Shown here one piece after another: positions 16,791 to 25,521 of a stretch of 43,292 nucleotides of DNA. Positions within the stretch are counted from its first letter, which is position 1. Every line of letters begins with the position of its first letter. Below the pieces are notes generated by a model that was not told where the DNA came from, ran no database searches, and saw only the letters and a list, made by a program, of their open reading frames with translations. The position numbers were made by a program, and so were the translations under genes. This DNA is from an uncultured Clostridia bacterium (lineage in GTDB: Bacteria; Bacillota; Clostridia; Christensenellales; Aristaeellaceae). The stretch is taken from the NCBI GenBank assembly GCA_947167215.1, contig CAMVHE010000020.1:1-43292 (forward strand), written 5' to 3'.

Positions 16791-16820
16791 TTGACAAATG
16801 AGGCTGTTTCATCGCATAAT
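16791..16820 (+). promoter_or_regulatory. Promoter of the Dlt-like operon
   Basis: A consensus TTGACA (16791-16796), 18-bp spacer and CATAAT (16815-16820). The leader of about 190 bases to the first gene contains a short stem GGCAG/CTGCC (near 16940-16960) followed at some distance by a T-rich stretch; a role in attenuation is possible but unproven. Confidence 0.6.
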
Positions 16821-17018
16821 ATAATCTGTTTGTCAGCTTAATTCAGAGACGCGCATACCTTCCGCGGTGTCTTAGCATGCCTCAGATCATGCGGTCTTCT
16901 CCCTGTGGAAAAGCATAATGTAGTTGCATTCTGCAATGGAGGCAGCATTTCCCTGCCTTCGGTTCTTCCTTTTTTACTGCACATTTTACACCATATTTTT
17001 TCCAGTGATGAGGTTTTC

Positions 17019-18557
17019 ATGTCTATTTTTCAGCTGATTGGCGTCGGTGTCGCTGCTGCTTTCCTGTACAGTCTCTGTCCCAGACGGATCAAATGGGTTT
17101 TCCTGCTGATTATCAGCCTTGCGTGGTATGCCTATTCCGGTATAAAAGCTCTGCCTTTTTTATTTGTCACTGCCTTTTCCACCTGGTTCGCTGCGAAGCA
17201 GATTTCTTCCATTTCGGTAAAAAGCAAAGAACGGATACGTTCCGAAGGATTGACTGGGCAGGCACGTAAAGAGTACAAAAACGCAGTCCGGAATCAGCAG
17301 CGCCATTGGCTGCTTGCTGCATTGCTTTTAAATTTCGGTCTGCTTGCCCTGCTCAAGTATACTCCGCCGCTCTTTGCCTTGATGGATCGCCCCATCGATC
17401 TCCTGCTTCCTCTTGGCATTTCCTTTTATACCTTTCAGTCCACCGGTTATCTTCTGGACGTTTATAATGCCAAAATACAGCCCGAACAGAACCCGCTGCG
17501 CTATCTCCTTTTCGTCTCCTTTTTCCCGCAGCTGATCCAGGGGCCGATTGCACGCTATGATCAGCTGGCTTCCCAGCTGAACGAACCCCATGAATTTGAC
17601 ATGGCACAGTTTGAGAAGGGACTTCTTCTCATTCTTTTCGGCTTCTTCAAGAAGCGCGTTATCGCAGACCGGGCCGCGCCTTTTGTTTCTGCTGTATTTG
17701 CAGATGCATCCTCTCAGGGAGGGCTTGTCATAGTCCTTGCAGTTCTCCTTTACTCGCTGCAGCAGTACTGCGACTTCTCCGGCGGCATTGACATTGTCAC
17801 AGGCATTGCAGAAATGATGGGGATTCGGCTCACTCCCAATTTCCGGCGTCCCTATTTTGCCGTCTCACTGGGTGACTTCTGGCGGCGCTGGCATATCAGT
17901 CTGGGATCCTGGATGCGGGATTATGTATTCTATCCCTTTGCACTGTGCGCACCGGTTGCCCGTCTTTCCAAAGCGCTGAAGACGAAGCATCCCGGTCTGG
18001 CAAGAACCCTGCCTGCAGCCCTCGGCAACATCCTTGTTTTTCTGTTAGTGGGTATCTGGCATGGCGCCCAGATGAACTATGTCCTGTGGGGACTCTACAA
18101 TGGCCTGATTCTGGCTGTTTCCGCTTTATTGGAACCGCAGTATAAGAGTTTTCAGACCGGACACGCATCCCTTGCCGCGAGTCCCGGATTCCATGTATTC
18201 CGGGTTCTCCGGACCTTCCTGATTGTAAACATCGGCTGGTTTTTTGACCGTTCCGAGCATGCACTGGATGCCTTCATCCTTTTCAAACGTACACTGACCG
18301 TTTCCGTTCCGGTAAACAGTGATCTTCTTCTCTCTCTGGGACTTTCTGCACGGGATACGCACATCCTCCTTTTTTCTGCCGTCCTGCTGCTGATCATTTC
18401 CCTTCTGGAAGAGCGCGGGGTTCCTGTAAGAGAGCGGGTTCTGGGACTTCACATTGTCCCCCGCTGGTGTCTCCTCTTTCTGTTTATTCTGTTTGTCGTC
18501 GCCACTTTCACCGGATTGAACCCGGAGAATTCCGGTTTCATGTACGCAGTTTTCTAA
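17019..18557 (+). CDS. MBOAT acyltransferase, DltB/AlgI-like
   Basis: A 512-residue membrane-bound O-acyltransferase. About eleven hydrophobic segments span the protein. The two conserved MBOAT histidines are present: H292 in FWRRWHISLGSWMRDYVF and H348 in GIWHGAQMNYVLWG, close in spacing to the pair in DltB. MBOAT enzymes of this type pass an acyl or aminoacyl group from a cytoplasmic carrier across the membrane to a surface polymer. The ATG at 17019 has GATGAGG upstream; in-frame starts further upstream would add an unlikely 38-residue extension. It opens a five-gene operon with SGNH-like, ligase, PLP-enzyme and carrier-protein genes. Confidence 0.88.
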   Translation: MSIFQLIGVGVAAAFLYSLCPRRIKWVFLLIISLAWYAYSGIKALPFLFVTAFSTWFAAKQISSISVKSKERIRSEGLTGQARKEYKNAVRNQQRHWLLAALLLNFGLLALLKYTPPLFALMDRPIDLLLPLGISFYTFQSTGYLLDVYNAKIQPEQNPLRYLLFVSFFPQLIQGPIARYDQLASQLNEPHEFDMAQFEKGLLLILFGFFKKRVIADRAAPFVSAVFADASSQGGLVIVLAVLLYSLQQYCDFSGGIDIVTGIAEMMGIRLTPNFRRPYFAVSLGDFWRRWHISLGSWMRDYVFYPFALCAPVARLSKALKTKHPGLARTLPAALGNILVFLLVGIWHGAQMNYVLWGLYNGLILAVSALLEPQYKSFQTGHASLAASPGFHVFRVLRTFLIVNIGWFFDRSEHALDAFILFKRTLTVSVPVNSDLLLSLGLSARDTHILLFSAVLLLIISLLEERGVPVRERVLGLHIVPRWCLLFLFILFVVATFTGLNPENSGFMYAVF

Positions 18558-18614
18558 GTCTGCAGTCTGTAAAACGGAAGCTATTCTTCTTCTTTTCAAG
18601 ATTCGGAGGCCTTT

Positions 18615-19967
18615 GTGTTTAAATCCATTCTCCGTTTTGTTCTCTTTTTTGTCCTGTTGGCAGGGTTACTGCTCTTTGCGGATTACAATCTGATAAAGAC
18701 GGACACCGTAACTGCCATCACCCTTCATGACTTTACTTCCAGAGATGATATGGAACTGGCCGTCGTGGGCTCCTCCGTTGTTCTTTATCATTTTAATCCC
18801 GAGATTCTGACGAAGGAAACCGGACTCAAAGCCGGGAACGTCACCGCGACGAATGTCTCCCTGCAGGGCTGTTATGCCCTTACACAGAAAATGTACAAGA
18901 CGAACCATCCGGAATGGGTCGTTCTGGTGGTGGAGCCCTATACCTTCAATTCGACAAAGGAAAGCACGGAATCCTGGTTTAAGATTTCTCCTTTCCTTCA
19001 GGATCCGGAGATTCTCCGACGTTATTATTTTTCCACCTGCAGGGAAGACGGTCAGTATATCGAAAGGGCCCTGACTTTCCGGACCATGTATCCCACGTCC
19101 CTGAAAGACCTTTCTAAAACCTGGGCACTGCGCCATCATCCCGAGGAAGCATTTGCCCGATACAGCGAAGATTTTGATGAAGGCTTTGAGTACATGGGCA
19201 ACGGCTACCTCCGCGTTTCGCAGGATAATGCGGAGCTCAGGGAGATTATCCGCACCAACATGTACAAACAGATTGCTCCCTATGATTATTTCCCTCTGCT
19301 GGATGGTTCCAAGGAAATGCTTCGCGAATACCGGGATCTGGTTGAGTCCCAAGGCTCCCATTTTATGGTGGCTGTCTGTCCTAACCATACTTCCCACGTT
19401 CTGGCAGAAGTCTCCTTTATTCCCTATACCGAGAGCCTGATGCATTTCTGCAAGGATGAAGGCATCCCCTGCTACAATTTCCAGTATGCCACACCGGAGC
19501 TGCTCCCGAATATGGATGAGACCTTTTTTGATCTCTACCATATGAACGGCGAAGGATCCGACACCCTTTCTGCAGCCTTCTCCCGGGTTTTCAACAAGGT
19601 CCGCGCAGGGGAAGATGTCAGCGATCTCTTCCATTACAACAGCTGGCATTATCTGCGGTCCATTGATTACATCGTCAACGCCTGGGTAATTCCCACGGAA
19701 GAGCCTGATACCTATCTTGCAGAATGCAATACGGGCAGCATTACCACACCACTGTACAGCTTCGTCCTCCGGGACGCAGAAGGCAAGGAAACGCTTCTGA
19801 GAGACTATGATCCGGATCCAAACTTTGTCTATCATCTTCCGGAAGGCTGTCAGCTGAGGGTATACGCACGTTCCGTTGAAAACCCGGATGCGCCGTCCGT
19901 CTATTATGATTACCCCGGTGATTACAACGAAGACTATTATCGGCTCCGCTACAATTATGATAATTAG
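18615..19967 (+). CDS. DltD-like/SGNH-type surface acyl-transfer protein
   Basis: A 450-residue membrane-anchored outer protein. Residues 5-22 form an N-terminal signal anchor. VVGSSVVLYHFNPEIL holds a Gly-Ser-Ser (52-54) in the nucleophile position and FFDLYHMN gives Asp306-x-x-His309, together the Ser/Asp-x-x-His set of DltD and related SGNH proteins. DltD acts with DltB in the last step of D-alanine transfer; the same pairing is inferred here. Residues about 335-450 are an added C-terminal domain, Tyr/Asp-rich and likely beta, not part of standard DltD. The start is a GTG with GGAGG 5 bases upstream. It is 57 bases after the MBOAT gene. Confidence 0.75.
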   Translation: MFKSILRFVLFFVLLAGLLLFADYNLIKTDTVTAITLHDFTSRDDMELAVVGSSVVLYHFNPEILTKETGLKAGNVTATNVSLQGCYALTQKMYKTNHPEWVVLVVEPYTFNSTKESTESWFKISPFLQDPEILRRYYFSTCREDGQYIERALTFRTMYPTSLKDLSKTWALRHHPEEAFARYSEDFDEGFEYMGNGYLRVSQDNAELREIIRTNMYKQIAPYDYFPLLDGSKEMLREYRDLVESQGSHFMVAVCPNHTSHVLAEVSFIPYTESLMHFCKDEGIPCYNFQYATPELLPNMDETFFDLYHMNGEGSDTLSAAFSRVFNKVRAGEDVSDLFHYNSWHYLRSIDYIVNAWVIPTEEPDTYLAECNTGSITTPLYSFVLRDAEGKETLLRDYDPDPNFVYHLPEGCQLRVYARSVENPDAPSVYYDYPGDYNEDYYRLRYNYDN

Positions 19968-19982
19968 CAGTTGAGGTATACC

Positions 19983-21515
19983 ATGTTCTATAACATTCTC
20001 GATTATTTTGAGGAAACGGTACGCCGGCATCCGGATTCTACCGCTTTCACCGATCCGGAGGAAAGCATTTCCTTTGAAATGCTCCAGCAGAAAGCACAGC
20101 GGGTTGCCGGGGCTCTGATTTCCCTGATTCCTTCCCGCAGCGTCATCGGTTTTTATCTCGATAAGGGAGTCCCCGCTATCGTCGGCTTTCTTGGAGCAGT
20201 CTATGCAGGATGCGCCTATTCCCAGTTAAATCCCAGGCTTCCTGTAGCACGCATTGCCGCCATGCTGGAGCATCTGGGCACGCCGGTGGCCGTAACCGAT
20301 TCGGAACACCGGGAAGACCTTCTGGCAACCGGTTACACCGGCAGAATTCTGCTCATTGAGGAATTGACAGCGGCAGATCTCTGTCCTTCCCTGCTGGATA
20401 CCATCCGTCAGAATATGCTGGATATCGATCCGCTGTATGTCAATTTTACTTCCGGCAGTACAGGAACGCCCAAAGGCGTGGTGGTATCCCATCGCAATGT
20501 CATGGACTTTATTCCCTGCTTCACGGAAATCTTCCACATCACCGAAGACGATGTGCTGGCCAATCAGGCTCCCTTTGACTTCGATGTTTCGGTCAAGGAT
20601 ATCTATTCCGGCCTCTTCACCGGTGCCCAGGTACTCATTATCCCCACGGCATATTTTACGCAGCCCGTCCGGCTCATGGATTACCTCTGCGATCACCAGG
20701 TGACAGTAATGGTCTGGGCAGTCAGTGCACTCTGCTTCCTGACCACCATGAACGCCCTTGATTACCGTAAGCCGGAAAAGCTCCGTGCGATTCTGTTTTC
20801 CGGTGAAGTCATGCCCATCAAACACCTCAAGAAACTGCAGAAGGCCCTGCCCGACATTACCTATGTCAATCTGTACGGCCCCACGGAGATAACCTGCAAC
20901 TGTTCCTATTACATTGTGGACCGGGAATTTGCGCTGGATGAAACCCTGCCCATCGGCATCCCCTTCCCCAATGAGCGCCTGATCCTGCTGGGAGACAACG
21001 ATGAAGCAGTCAGCGAGCCCGGCGGTATGGGTGAGCTCTGCGTAGCCGGTTCCTCCGTTGCTTTGGGCTATTACCGGGATCCTGAGCGTACCCGTCAGGC
21101 TTTCGTCCAGAACCCGCTGCATACCGACTATGATGAACGGATTTACCGGACCGGTGATCTGGTTCGCATCAATGAGCGGGGCGAATATGTCTATGTCACC
21201 CGGAAGGATTTCCAGATCAAGCACATGGGACACCGCATCGAGCTGGGCGAAATCGAAACGGCTCTGTCCGGGATTCCCGGAGTCAACCGTGCCGTCTGCC
21301 TTTATCTGAGTGACAAGGGGCGCATTCTTGCATTCATTGAAGGAGATGCCACCAAAGACGATATTGTTGCAAAACTCAAGGTTAATCTGCCGGAATATAT
21401 GATTCCCAATGTATTCACCACCGTTGAACAAATGCCGCTCAACAAAAACGGGAAAATAGACCGGCAGGCACTGATGACTTCCTACCTGGAAAGGAAGGGA
21501 AAACGTCATGGATAA
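19983..21515 (+). CDS. Amino-acid adenylating ligase, DltA-like
   Basis: A 510-residue member of the ANL superfamily that should activate an amino acid with ATP and load it on the carrier protein. Motifs: phosphate loop TSGSTGTPKGVVVSH (about 156-170), substrate Asp201 in PFDFDVSVKD, NLYGPTEIT, RTGDLVR, and the C-terminal NKNGKIDR lysine. The substrate Asp that binds the alpha-amino group in DltA is kept. However, where DltA has FCGE, with Cys269 (B. cereus numbering) involved in selecting D-alanine, this protein has FSGE (Ser273). The substrate may therefore not be D-alanine. The ATG at 19983 has TGAGG upstream; a TTG at 19971 covers that site. It overlaps the next gene by 8 bases. Confidence 0.85.
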   Translation: MFYNILDYFEETVRRHPDSTAFTDPEESISFEMLQQKAQRVAGALISLIPSRSVIGFYLDKGVPAIVGFLGAVYAGCAYSQLNPRLPVARIAAMLEHLGTPVAVTDSEHREDLLATGYTGRILLIEELTAADLCPSLLDTIRQNMLDIDPLYVNFTSGSTGTPKGVVVSHRNVMDFIPCFTEIFHITEDDVLANQAPFDFDVSVKDIYSGLFTGAQVLIIPTAYFTQPVRLMDYLCDHQVTVMVWAVSALCFLTTMNALDYRKPEKLRAILFSGEVMPIKHLKKLQKALPDITYVNLYGPTEITCNCSYYIVDREFALDETLPIGIPFPNERLILLGDNDEAVSEPGGMGELCVAGSSVALGYYRDPERTRQAFVQNPLHTDYDERIYRTGDLVRINERGEYVYVTRKDFQIKHMGHRIELGEIETALSGIPGVNRAVCLYLSDKGRILAFIEGDATKDDIVAKLKVNLPEYMIPNVFTTVEQMPLNKNGKIDRQALMTSYLERKGKRHG

Positions 21516-22683
21516 AGCAGAGCTTTCCTCCATCGTGCAGGAATACGGCACCCCCTGTTATCTTTTCGACACCGATGAACTGGCAGCCCGTATCGCAGGC
21601 TGCCGGGAAATCCTCCAGGACCGCATTCCGCTGTGCTATTCTATCAAAGCCAATCCCTTTCTGGTTCCCCGAATGGCCAAAGAGGTCCCTCTGCTGGAAG
21701 TCTGCAGTCCCGGTGAGTTTCTGATCTGCAAACAGTGCGGCGTTCCTGCCGGGGCCATTCTCCTGTCCGGAGTGAATAAAACGGAAGAAGATATAAAGGA
21801 AGCGCTCGCTTATGGGGTTCGCCTTTTTACTGCAGAATCCGTTTTGCACGCTTTCTTGCTGCAGAAATGTGCCGCAGACATGGGCATTCATGACCTTCCG
21901 GTTCTGCTGCGGCTGACTGCCGGGTCCCAGTTTGGCATGGACGAGAAGGACCTTCTCTCCCTGATAGAGCATGCGGAGGATTATCCCTCCCTGTACTTCT
22001 ATGGCATTCATTATTTTTCCGGAACCCAGCGCAAAAAGCTGACCAGCCAGCAGAAAGAGCTCGACAGGCTGACTGCCTTCTGCCATATGCTGGAAAAGGA
22101 AAAACACTTTTCGATCAAGCACCTGGAATACGGAACCGGTCTTTATTACCCTTATTTTGAAAATGAGGATTTCAGCGATACCCTTTCCCCTCTCCGAGAG
22201 CTTGCCCCCACGCTTTTTTCCGTTGCAGAACAGTTTCCGCTGACCATTGAGATGGGACGTTTCTTTGCTTCCTCCTGCGGCACGTTCCTGACCCGCGTCA
22301 TGGATACCAAGATCAATTGCGATCAGGGGTACGCCATTCTGGACGGCGGCATCCATCATCTCAATTATTACGGCGGCAACATGGGAATGCGGAAGCCGGT
22401 GATCACCCATCTGCCTTCCACAGACCAAACGGAACCCCGGGAATGGATGCTCTGCGGATCCCTCTGCACCACAGCAGACATTCTTGTCCGCGGCATGACG
22501 CTCTCCGGACTGGCTGCCGGAGATATACTGGCTTTCCATCACTGCGGTGCATACAGTGTCACCGAAGCGCCAGCGCTCTTCCTCAGCCGCCGTCTTCCTG
22601 CCATCGTCCTCAAGGAAAACGGAAACCTTCACCTTGCCCGCAGCGCACAGGAAAGTGCGTTTCTCAATTGTCCCATGAACTAA
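21508..22683 (+). CDS. Fold-type-III PLP enzyme (LysA/ODC-like decarboxylase)
   Basis: A 391-residue PLP enzyme with an N-terminal alanine-racemase-type barrel and C-terminal beta domain. Lys47 in LCYSIKANP is the PLP lysine; EVCSPGEF, IHYFSGTQ, EMGRFF, CGSLCTTADIL (active-site Cys loop) and GAYSVTEA follow in the order found in diaminopimelate/ornithine decarboxylases. It lies between ligase and carrier genes and overlaps the ligase, so it probably acts in the same pathway. Precedent: BtrK, of this fold, decarboxylates a carrier-bound glutamyl group in butirosin biosynthesis. Possible roles are decarboxylation of a free or carrier-bound amino acid, or racemisation. A plain lysA role is less likely in this context. 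Confidence 0.85.
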   Translation: MDKAELSSIVQEYGTPCYLFDTDELAARIAGCREILQDRIPLCYSIKANPFLVPRMAKEVPLLEVCSPGEFLICKQCGVPAGAILLSGVNKTEEDIKEALAYGVRLFTAESVLHAFLLQKCAADMGIHDLPVLLRLTAGSQFGMDEKDLLSLIEHAEDYPSLYFYGIHYFSGTQRKKLTSQQKELDRLTAFCHMLEKEKHFSIKHLEYGTGLYYPYFENEDFSDTLSPLRELAPTLFSVAEQFPLTIEMGRFFASSCGTFLTRVMDTKINCDQGYAILDGGIHHLNYYGGNMGMRKPVITHLPSTDQTEPREWMLCGSLCTTADILVRGMTLSGLAAGDILAFHHCGAYSVTEAPALFLSRRLPAIVLKENGNLHLARSAQESAFLNCPMN

Positions 22684-22699
22684 AAAAGGAGATTACATT

Positions 22700-22930
22700 A
22701 TGCTTGACACTATTCTTTCCCTTCTCGAAGACATTAAAGACGATGTAGATTTTGCCTCCTGCACCACCCTAATCGATGACGGAATTCTCTCTTCCCTGGA
22801 TATTATTCAGCTCATCGGTGCCCTGAATGATGAGTTTGATATTTCCATTCCTGCCACGGAGATCATTCCTACGAACTTTAACAGCGCTGCCGCCATGGAA
22901 GCCATGGTAAAGCGCCTTCAGGACGAATAA
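22700..22930 (+). CDS. Acyl/aminoacyl carrier protein, DltC-like
   Basis: A 76-residue acidic four-helix carrier protein. The phosphopantetheine site is the second Ser of DGILSSLDIIQLI (Ser34-Ser35-Leu). Length and the EFDISIPATEIIPTNFNS helix II-III stretch match DltC-type carriers. A strong ribosome site (AAAAGGAG) stands 17 bases after the PLP-enzyme gene. It is the last gene of the operon and should hold the activated group for the ligase, PLP enzyme and MBOAT protein. Confidence 0.9.
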   Translation: MLDTILSLLEDIKDDVDFASCTTLIDDGILSSLDIIQLIGALNDEFDISIPATEIIPTNFNSAAAMEAMVKRLQDE

Positions 22931-22935
22931 AAAAC

Positions 22936-22968
22936 AAAGCGGATCAGCTGATCCGCTTTAATTTTTTT
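22936..22968. terminator. Bidirectional terminator between carrier-protein gene and lon
   Basis: A self-complementary stem AAAGCGGATCAG/CTGATCCGCTTT with T-rich exits on both strands serves both convergent transcripts. Confidence 0.9.
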
Positions 22969-25240
22969 ATGAGAGAATGGAAAGCTGTCTGAGGATCTGT
23001 TCCACATGGGTAACCGGAATGATCGTCAGCTTTTCGCGGACCTCCTGCGCAACATCCCGCAGGTCTTCCATATTATCCTGGGGAATGAAGACCTTCGTCA
23101 CGCCAGCCCGTTCTGCTGCCATCAGTTTCTCCGGCAGGCCGCCAATGGCGCCCACCGTTCCCTGTAAAGTTACTTCTCCCGTCATTCCTACCGAAGGCGG
23201 AACCGGTACATTGGAAACCAACGAAGCCAGCGCCGTAGTCAGGGTAACACCTGCAGAAGGTCCGTCCTTGGGCGTAGCTCCGTCCGGAACATGGATATGC
23301 AGATCCTGTTTTTCCAGCTTTTCGGCTTCCTCCGGGAAAAATGCCTTAACCAGACTTACGGCAATCATCGCCGATTCCTTCATGACATCCCCCAGCTTGC
23401 CGGTTACAATCAGCTGATGGTTGCCTTTGGTTGCCAGCGTTTCGATGTAAAGGATTTCGCCTCCAACGGCTGTCCAGGCCAGTCCGGTAACCACTCCGGG
23501 TCTTGCACTCTCGGGAACATGGCGATGCGGCATAGGATGGGCATCCAGGAGTTCCCGGAGATTCTCCGGAGTTGCCACGACACAGGATTCCTGCCCCCGG
23601 ACAATACGCACTGCAGCAGTCCTGCACAGGGTATCCATGCACTTTTTGAGGCCTCTTACCCCGGCTTCCCGGGTATAATCCGAAATGATGGCTGCCAGTG
23701 CCTCATCGGTGACCGTCAGGTTTTCCGCAGTGATTCCCACGGACTCCTCTGCTCTCGGTATAAGATGCTCTCTGGCGATATGTTCCTTTTCAATCGGTGT
23801 ATATCCGGTGAATCGGATGACTTCCATACGGTCCAGCAGCGGTCCCGGAATACTGTCCAGCGTATTGGCGGTGCAGATAAACAGAACATCCGAAAGATCA
23901 TATGGCACATTCATGTAGTGATCGGTAAACGTATTGTTCTGCTCCGGATCCAGGACTTCCAGCAGAGCGCTGGCCGGATCTCCATTATAAGAATTCCCCA
24001 GCTTGTCAATTTCATCCAGCACCATGACCGGGTTGGAGACTCCGCTTTTGCGGATTCCATCCATGATTCTGCCCGGCATGGCCCCGATGTACGTTCTGCG
24101 GTGTCCCCGAATATCTGCTTCGTCCCGGACTCCGCCCAGGGATACGCGGACGTATTCCCGGTGGAGTGCTTTGGCAATGCTCTGCCCAATGCTGGTTTTT
24201 CCGGTTCCCGGAGCACCGACAAAGCAAAGGATGGAACCGGACTGTTTTCCCCGAAGGTTCATCACTGCGATCTGCTGCAGAATTCTCTGCTTCACCTTGC
24301 CAAGTCCGTAATGGTCTTCGTTCAGTACTTTCTCTGCCTCATCCAGAGAAATGCGCGGCATCTCTTCCTTACGCCAGGAAAGACTGGTTACAAAGTCAAG
24401 ATAATCATAAAGCATCCCGGATTCCGGCGTGTTCTTGCCATCCTGCTTCAGACGGTTAAGCACCTTGGTGGCTTCACGCCTTGCCGTTTCATTCATGCCG
24501 GATTCTTCGATCTTTATCTCGAATTTGCGGGCGTCCGACATTTCCTCCGGATGCATCTCATCCAGTTCATTCTGGAGATACTGCATCTGTTTTTTAAGGG
24601 CACTCTCCCGATAAAGCTTCTGATAATCTTCCTGCTGAGCACTTCGCGCTTCTTTGTTGACCTTGCTCATCTCGACATTTTCGAGAATCATGCTTTCCAG
24701 TATTTCCGAGCGCGCATTCAGGCTGTCCTCTTCCAGCGGACGATACCGTTCCTGCGTACTGTTGATCATCCATGGAGACATGGCGACTGCGATCTCTTCC
24801 ATGCTGTTAAGCTGGGCAATGTAGCTTCTCGTGAACTTTCCGTTCGGGAATCCATCGGCAAAATGAACCAGTTCCGCCTTAATGCGTTTTAACCTCTCCC
24901 CTTCTTTTTCCGGATCCCGGTCCTCGATGTCCTGCCGTCTTGAAATCTGAACATCAATCTGATTGTTTTCAATGCGTATTTCTTCAAGATTTACGCGGTT
25001 CCTTGTGCGGATAACAAAAAAGCCATTGGGATTAACCTGCGTTACCACACCCGCCAGGCCAACCGGGAAGAAGCTGTCTGCCGTTAATTTTTCAGTTCCT
25101 CTTTTATCCTTCTGGAGCACAAGAATGATCTTTTCGTCCACAAAAGGCTGGCGCCCAATCACCCGCTGCACCTGTTCCGTTTTCAGAAACAGGTTTGTCT
25201 CCGGAAGAACCAGAATATTATAGATCGGTATAACAGACAT
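22967..25240 (-). CDS. lon: ATP-dependent protease Lon
   Basis: A 757-residue cytosolic AAA+ serine protease that degrades damaged and regulatory proteins. Domains: N-terminal substrate domain (about 1-180, starting MSVIPIYNILVLP), coiled-coil (about 180-260), AAA+ module with Walker A GAPGTGKTS (342-350) and Walker B VMVLDEIDK, and C-terminal Ser-Lys protease with Ser662 in PKDGPSAG and Lys705 in GLPEKLMAA. The frame stays open 38 codons further upstream, but the ATG at 25240 has GGAGG 6 bases before it and begins at the conserved family N-terminus, while the extension would contain a CIRCE operator. Heat-shock control by HrcA is therefore likely. Confidence 0.95.
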   Translation of the reverse strand: MSVIPIYNILVLPETNLFLKTEQVQRVIGRQPFVDEKIILVLQKDKRGTEKLTADSFFPVGLAGVVTQVNPNGFFVIRTRNRVNLEEIRIENNQIDVQISRRQDIEDRDPEKEGERLKRIKAELVHFADGFPNGKFTRSYIAQLNSMEEIAVAMSPWMINSTQERYRPLEEDSLNARSEILESMILENVEMSKVNKEARSAQQEDYQKLYRESALKKQMQYLQNELDEMHPEEMSDARKFEIKIEESGMNETARREATKVLNRLKQDGKNTPESGMLYDYLDFVTSLSWRKEEMPRISLDEAEKVLNEDHYGLGKVKQRILQQIAVMNLRGKQSGSILCFVGAPGTGKTSIGQSIAKALHREYVRVSLGGVRDEADIRGHRRTYIGAMPGRIMDGIRKSGVSNPVMVLDEIDKLGNSYNGDPASALLEVLDPEQNNTFTDHYMNVPYDLSDVLFICTANTLDSIPGPLLDRMEVIRFTGYTPIEKEHIAREHLIPRAEESVGITAENLTVTDEALAAIISDYTREAGVRGLKKCMDTLCRTAAVRIVRGQESCVVATPENLRELLDAHPMPHRHVPESARPGVVTGLAWTAVGGEILYIETLATKGNHQLIVTGKLGDVMKESAMIAVSLVKAFFPEEAEKLEKQDLHIHVPDGATPKDGPSAGVTLTTALASLVSNVPVPPSVGMTGEVTLQGTVGAIGGLPEKLMAAERAGVTKVFIPQDNMEDLRDVAQEVREKLTIIPVTHVEQILRQLSILS

Positions 25241-25265
25241 ATTTTCCTCCACAAGCGAAGTGTTG

Positions 25266-25292
25266 CTAGCACTCTCTTTCTTTGAGTGCCAG
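25266..25292 (-). promoter_or_regulatory. CIRCE operator (HrcA site) upstream of lon
   Basis: CTAGCACTC, nine bases, GAGTGCCAG. This matches the CIRCE consensus TTAGCACTC-N9-GAGTGCTAA at 15 of 18 positions with the exact 9-base spacing. It lies 26 bases before the lon start, the usual place for HrcA repression. A matching -35/-10 pair was not clear. Confidence 0.85.
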
Positions 25293-25446
25293 AACTTCCT
25301 GAAAAAAAGAAGAATCTTTTTGATTCCTTTAAAAAAATACTTTTTCATGGGCAAAGCTTACCACCTTTTTCCTCTGCTGTCAATCGGAACATAAAGAAGG
25401 TCAGTCAAGAACAGTCTGGTTCACCCTGTATTTTTCTGATTGGAAA

Positions 25447-25490
25447 TGCCCCATGGAAGAAGAAGCTCCCTGCTTTTCTCCCATGGGGCA
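25447..25490 (-). terminator. Possible hairpin end of the Na/Pi gene transcript
   Basis: Perfect 10-bp arms TGCCCCATGG / CCATGGGGCA enclose 24 bases that can pair further (AGAAAAGC with GCTTCTTCT, one bulge), making a long hairpin 32 bases after the stop of the gene at 25522. The exit on the minus strand is only ATTTCC, so termination is weak or the hairpin has another role. Confidence 0.45.
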
Positions 25491-25521
25491 CCGTACTGCA
25501 AATTCTTACCGTTATCCCGGA

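Noticed and set aside
21508-22683. Simple lysA (lysine biosynthesis) assignment for the PLP enzyme
   Set aside because: Overlap with the ligase and placement before a carrier protein make a role in the Dlt-like pathway more likely, although the fold is the same.
25241-25354. 38-residue N-terminal extension of Lon
   Set aside because: It covers the CIRCE operator, is unlike Lon N-termini, and the downstream ATG has a GGAGG site.
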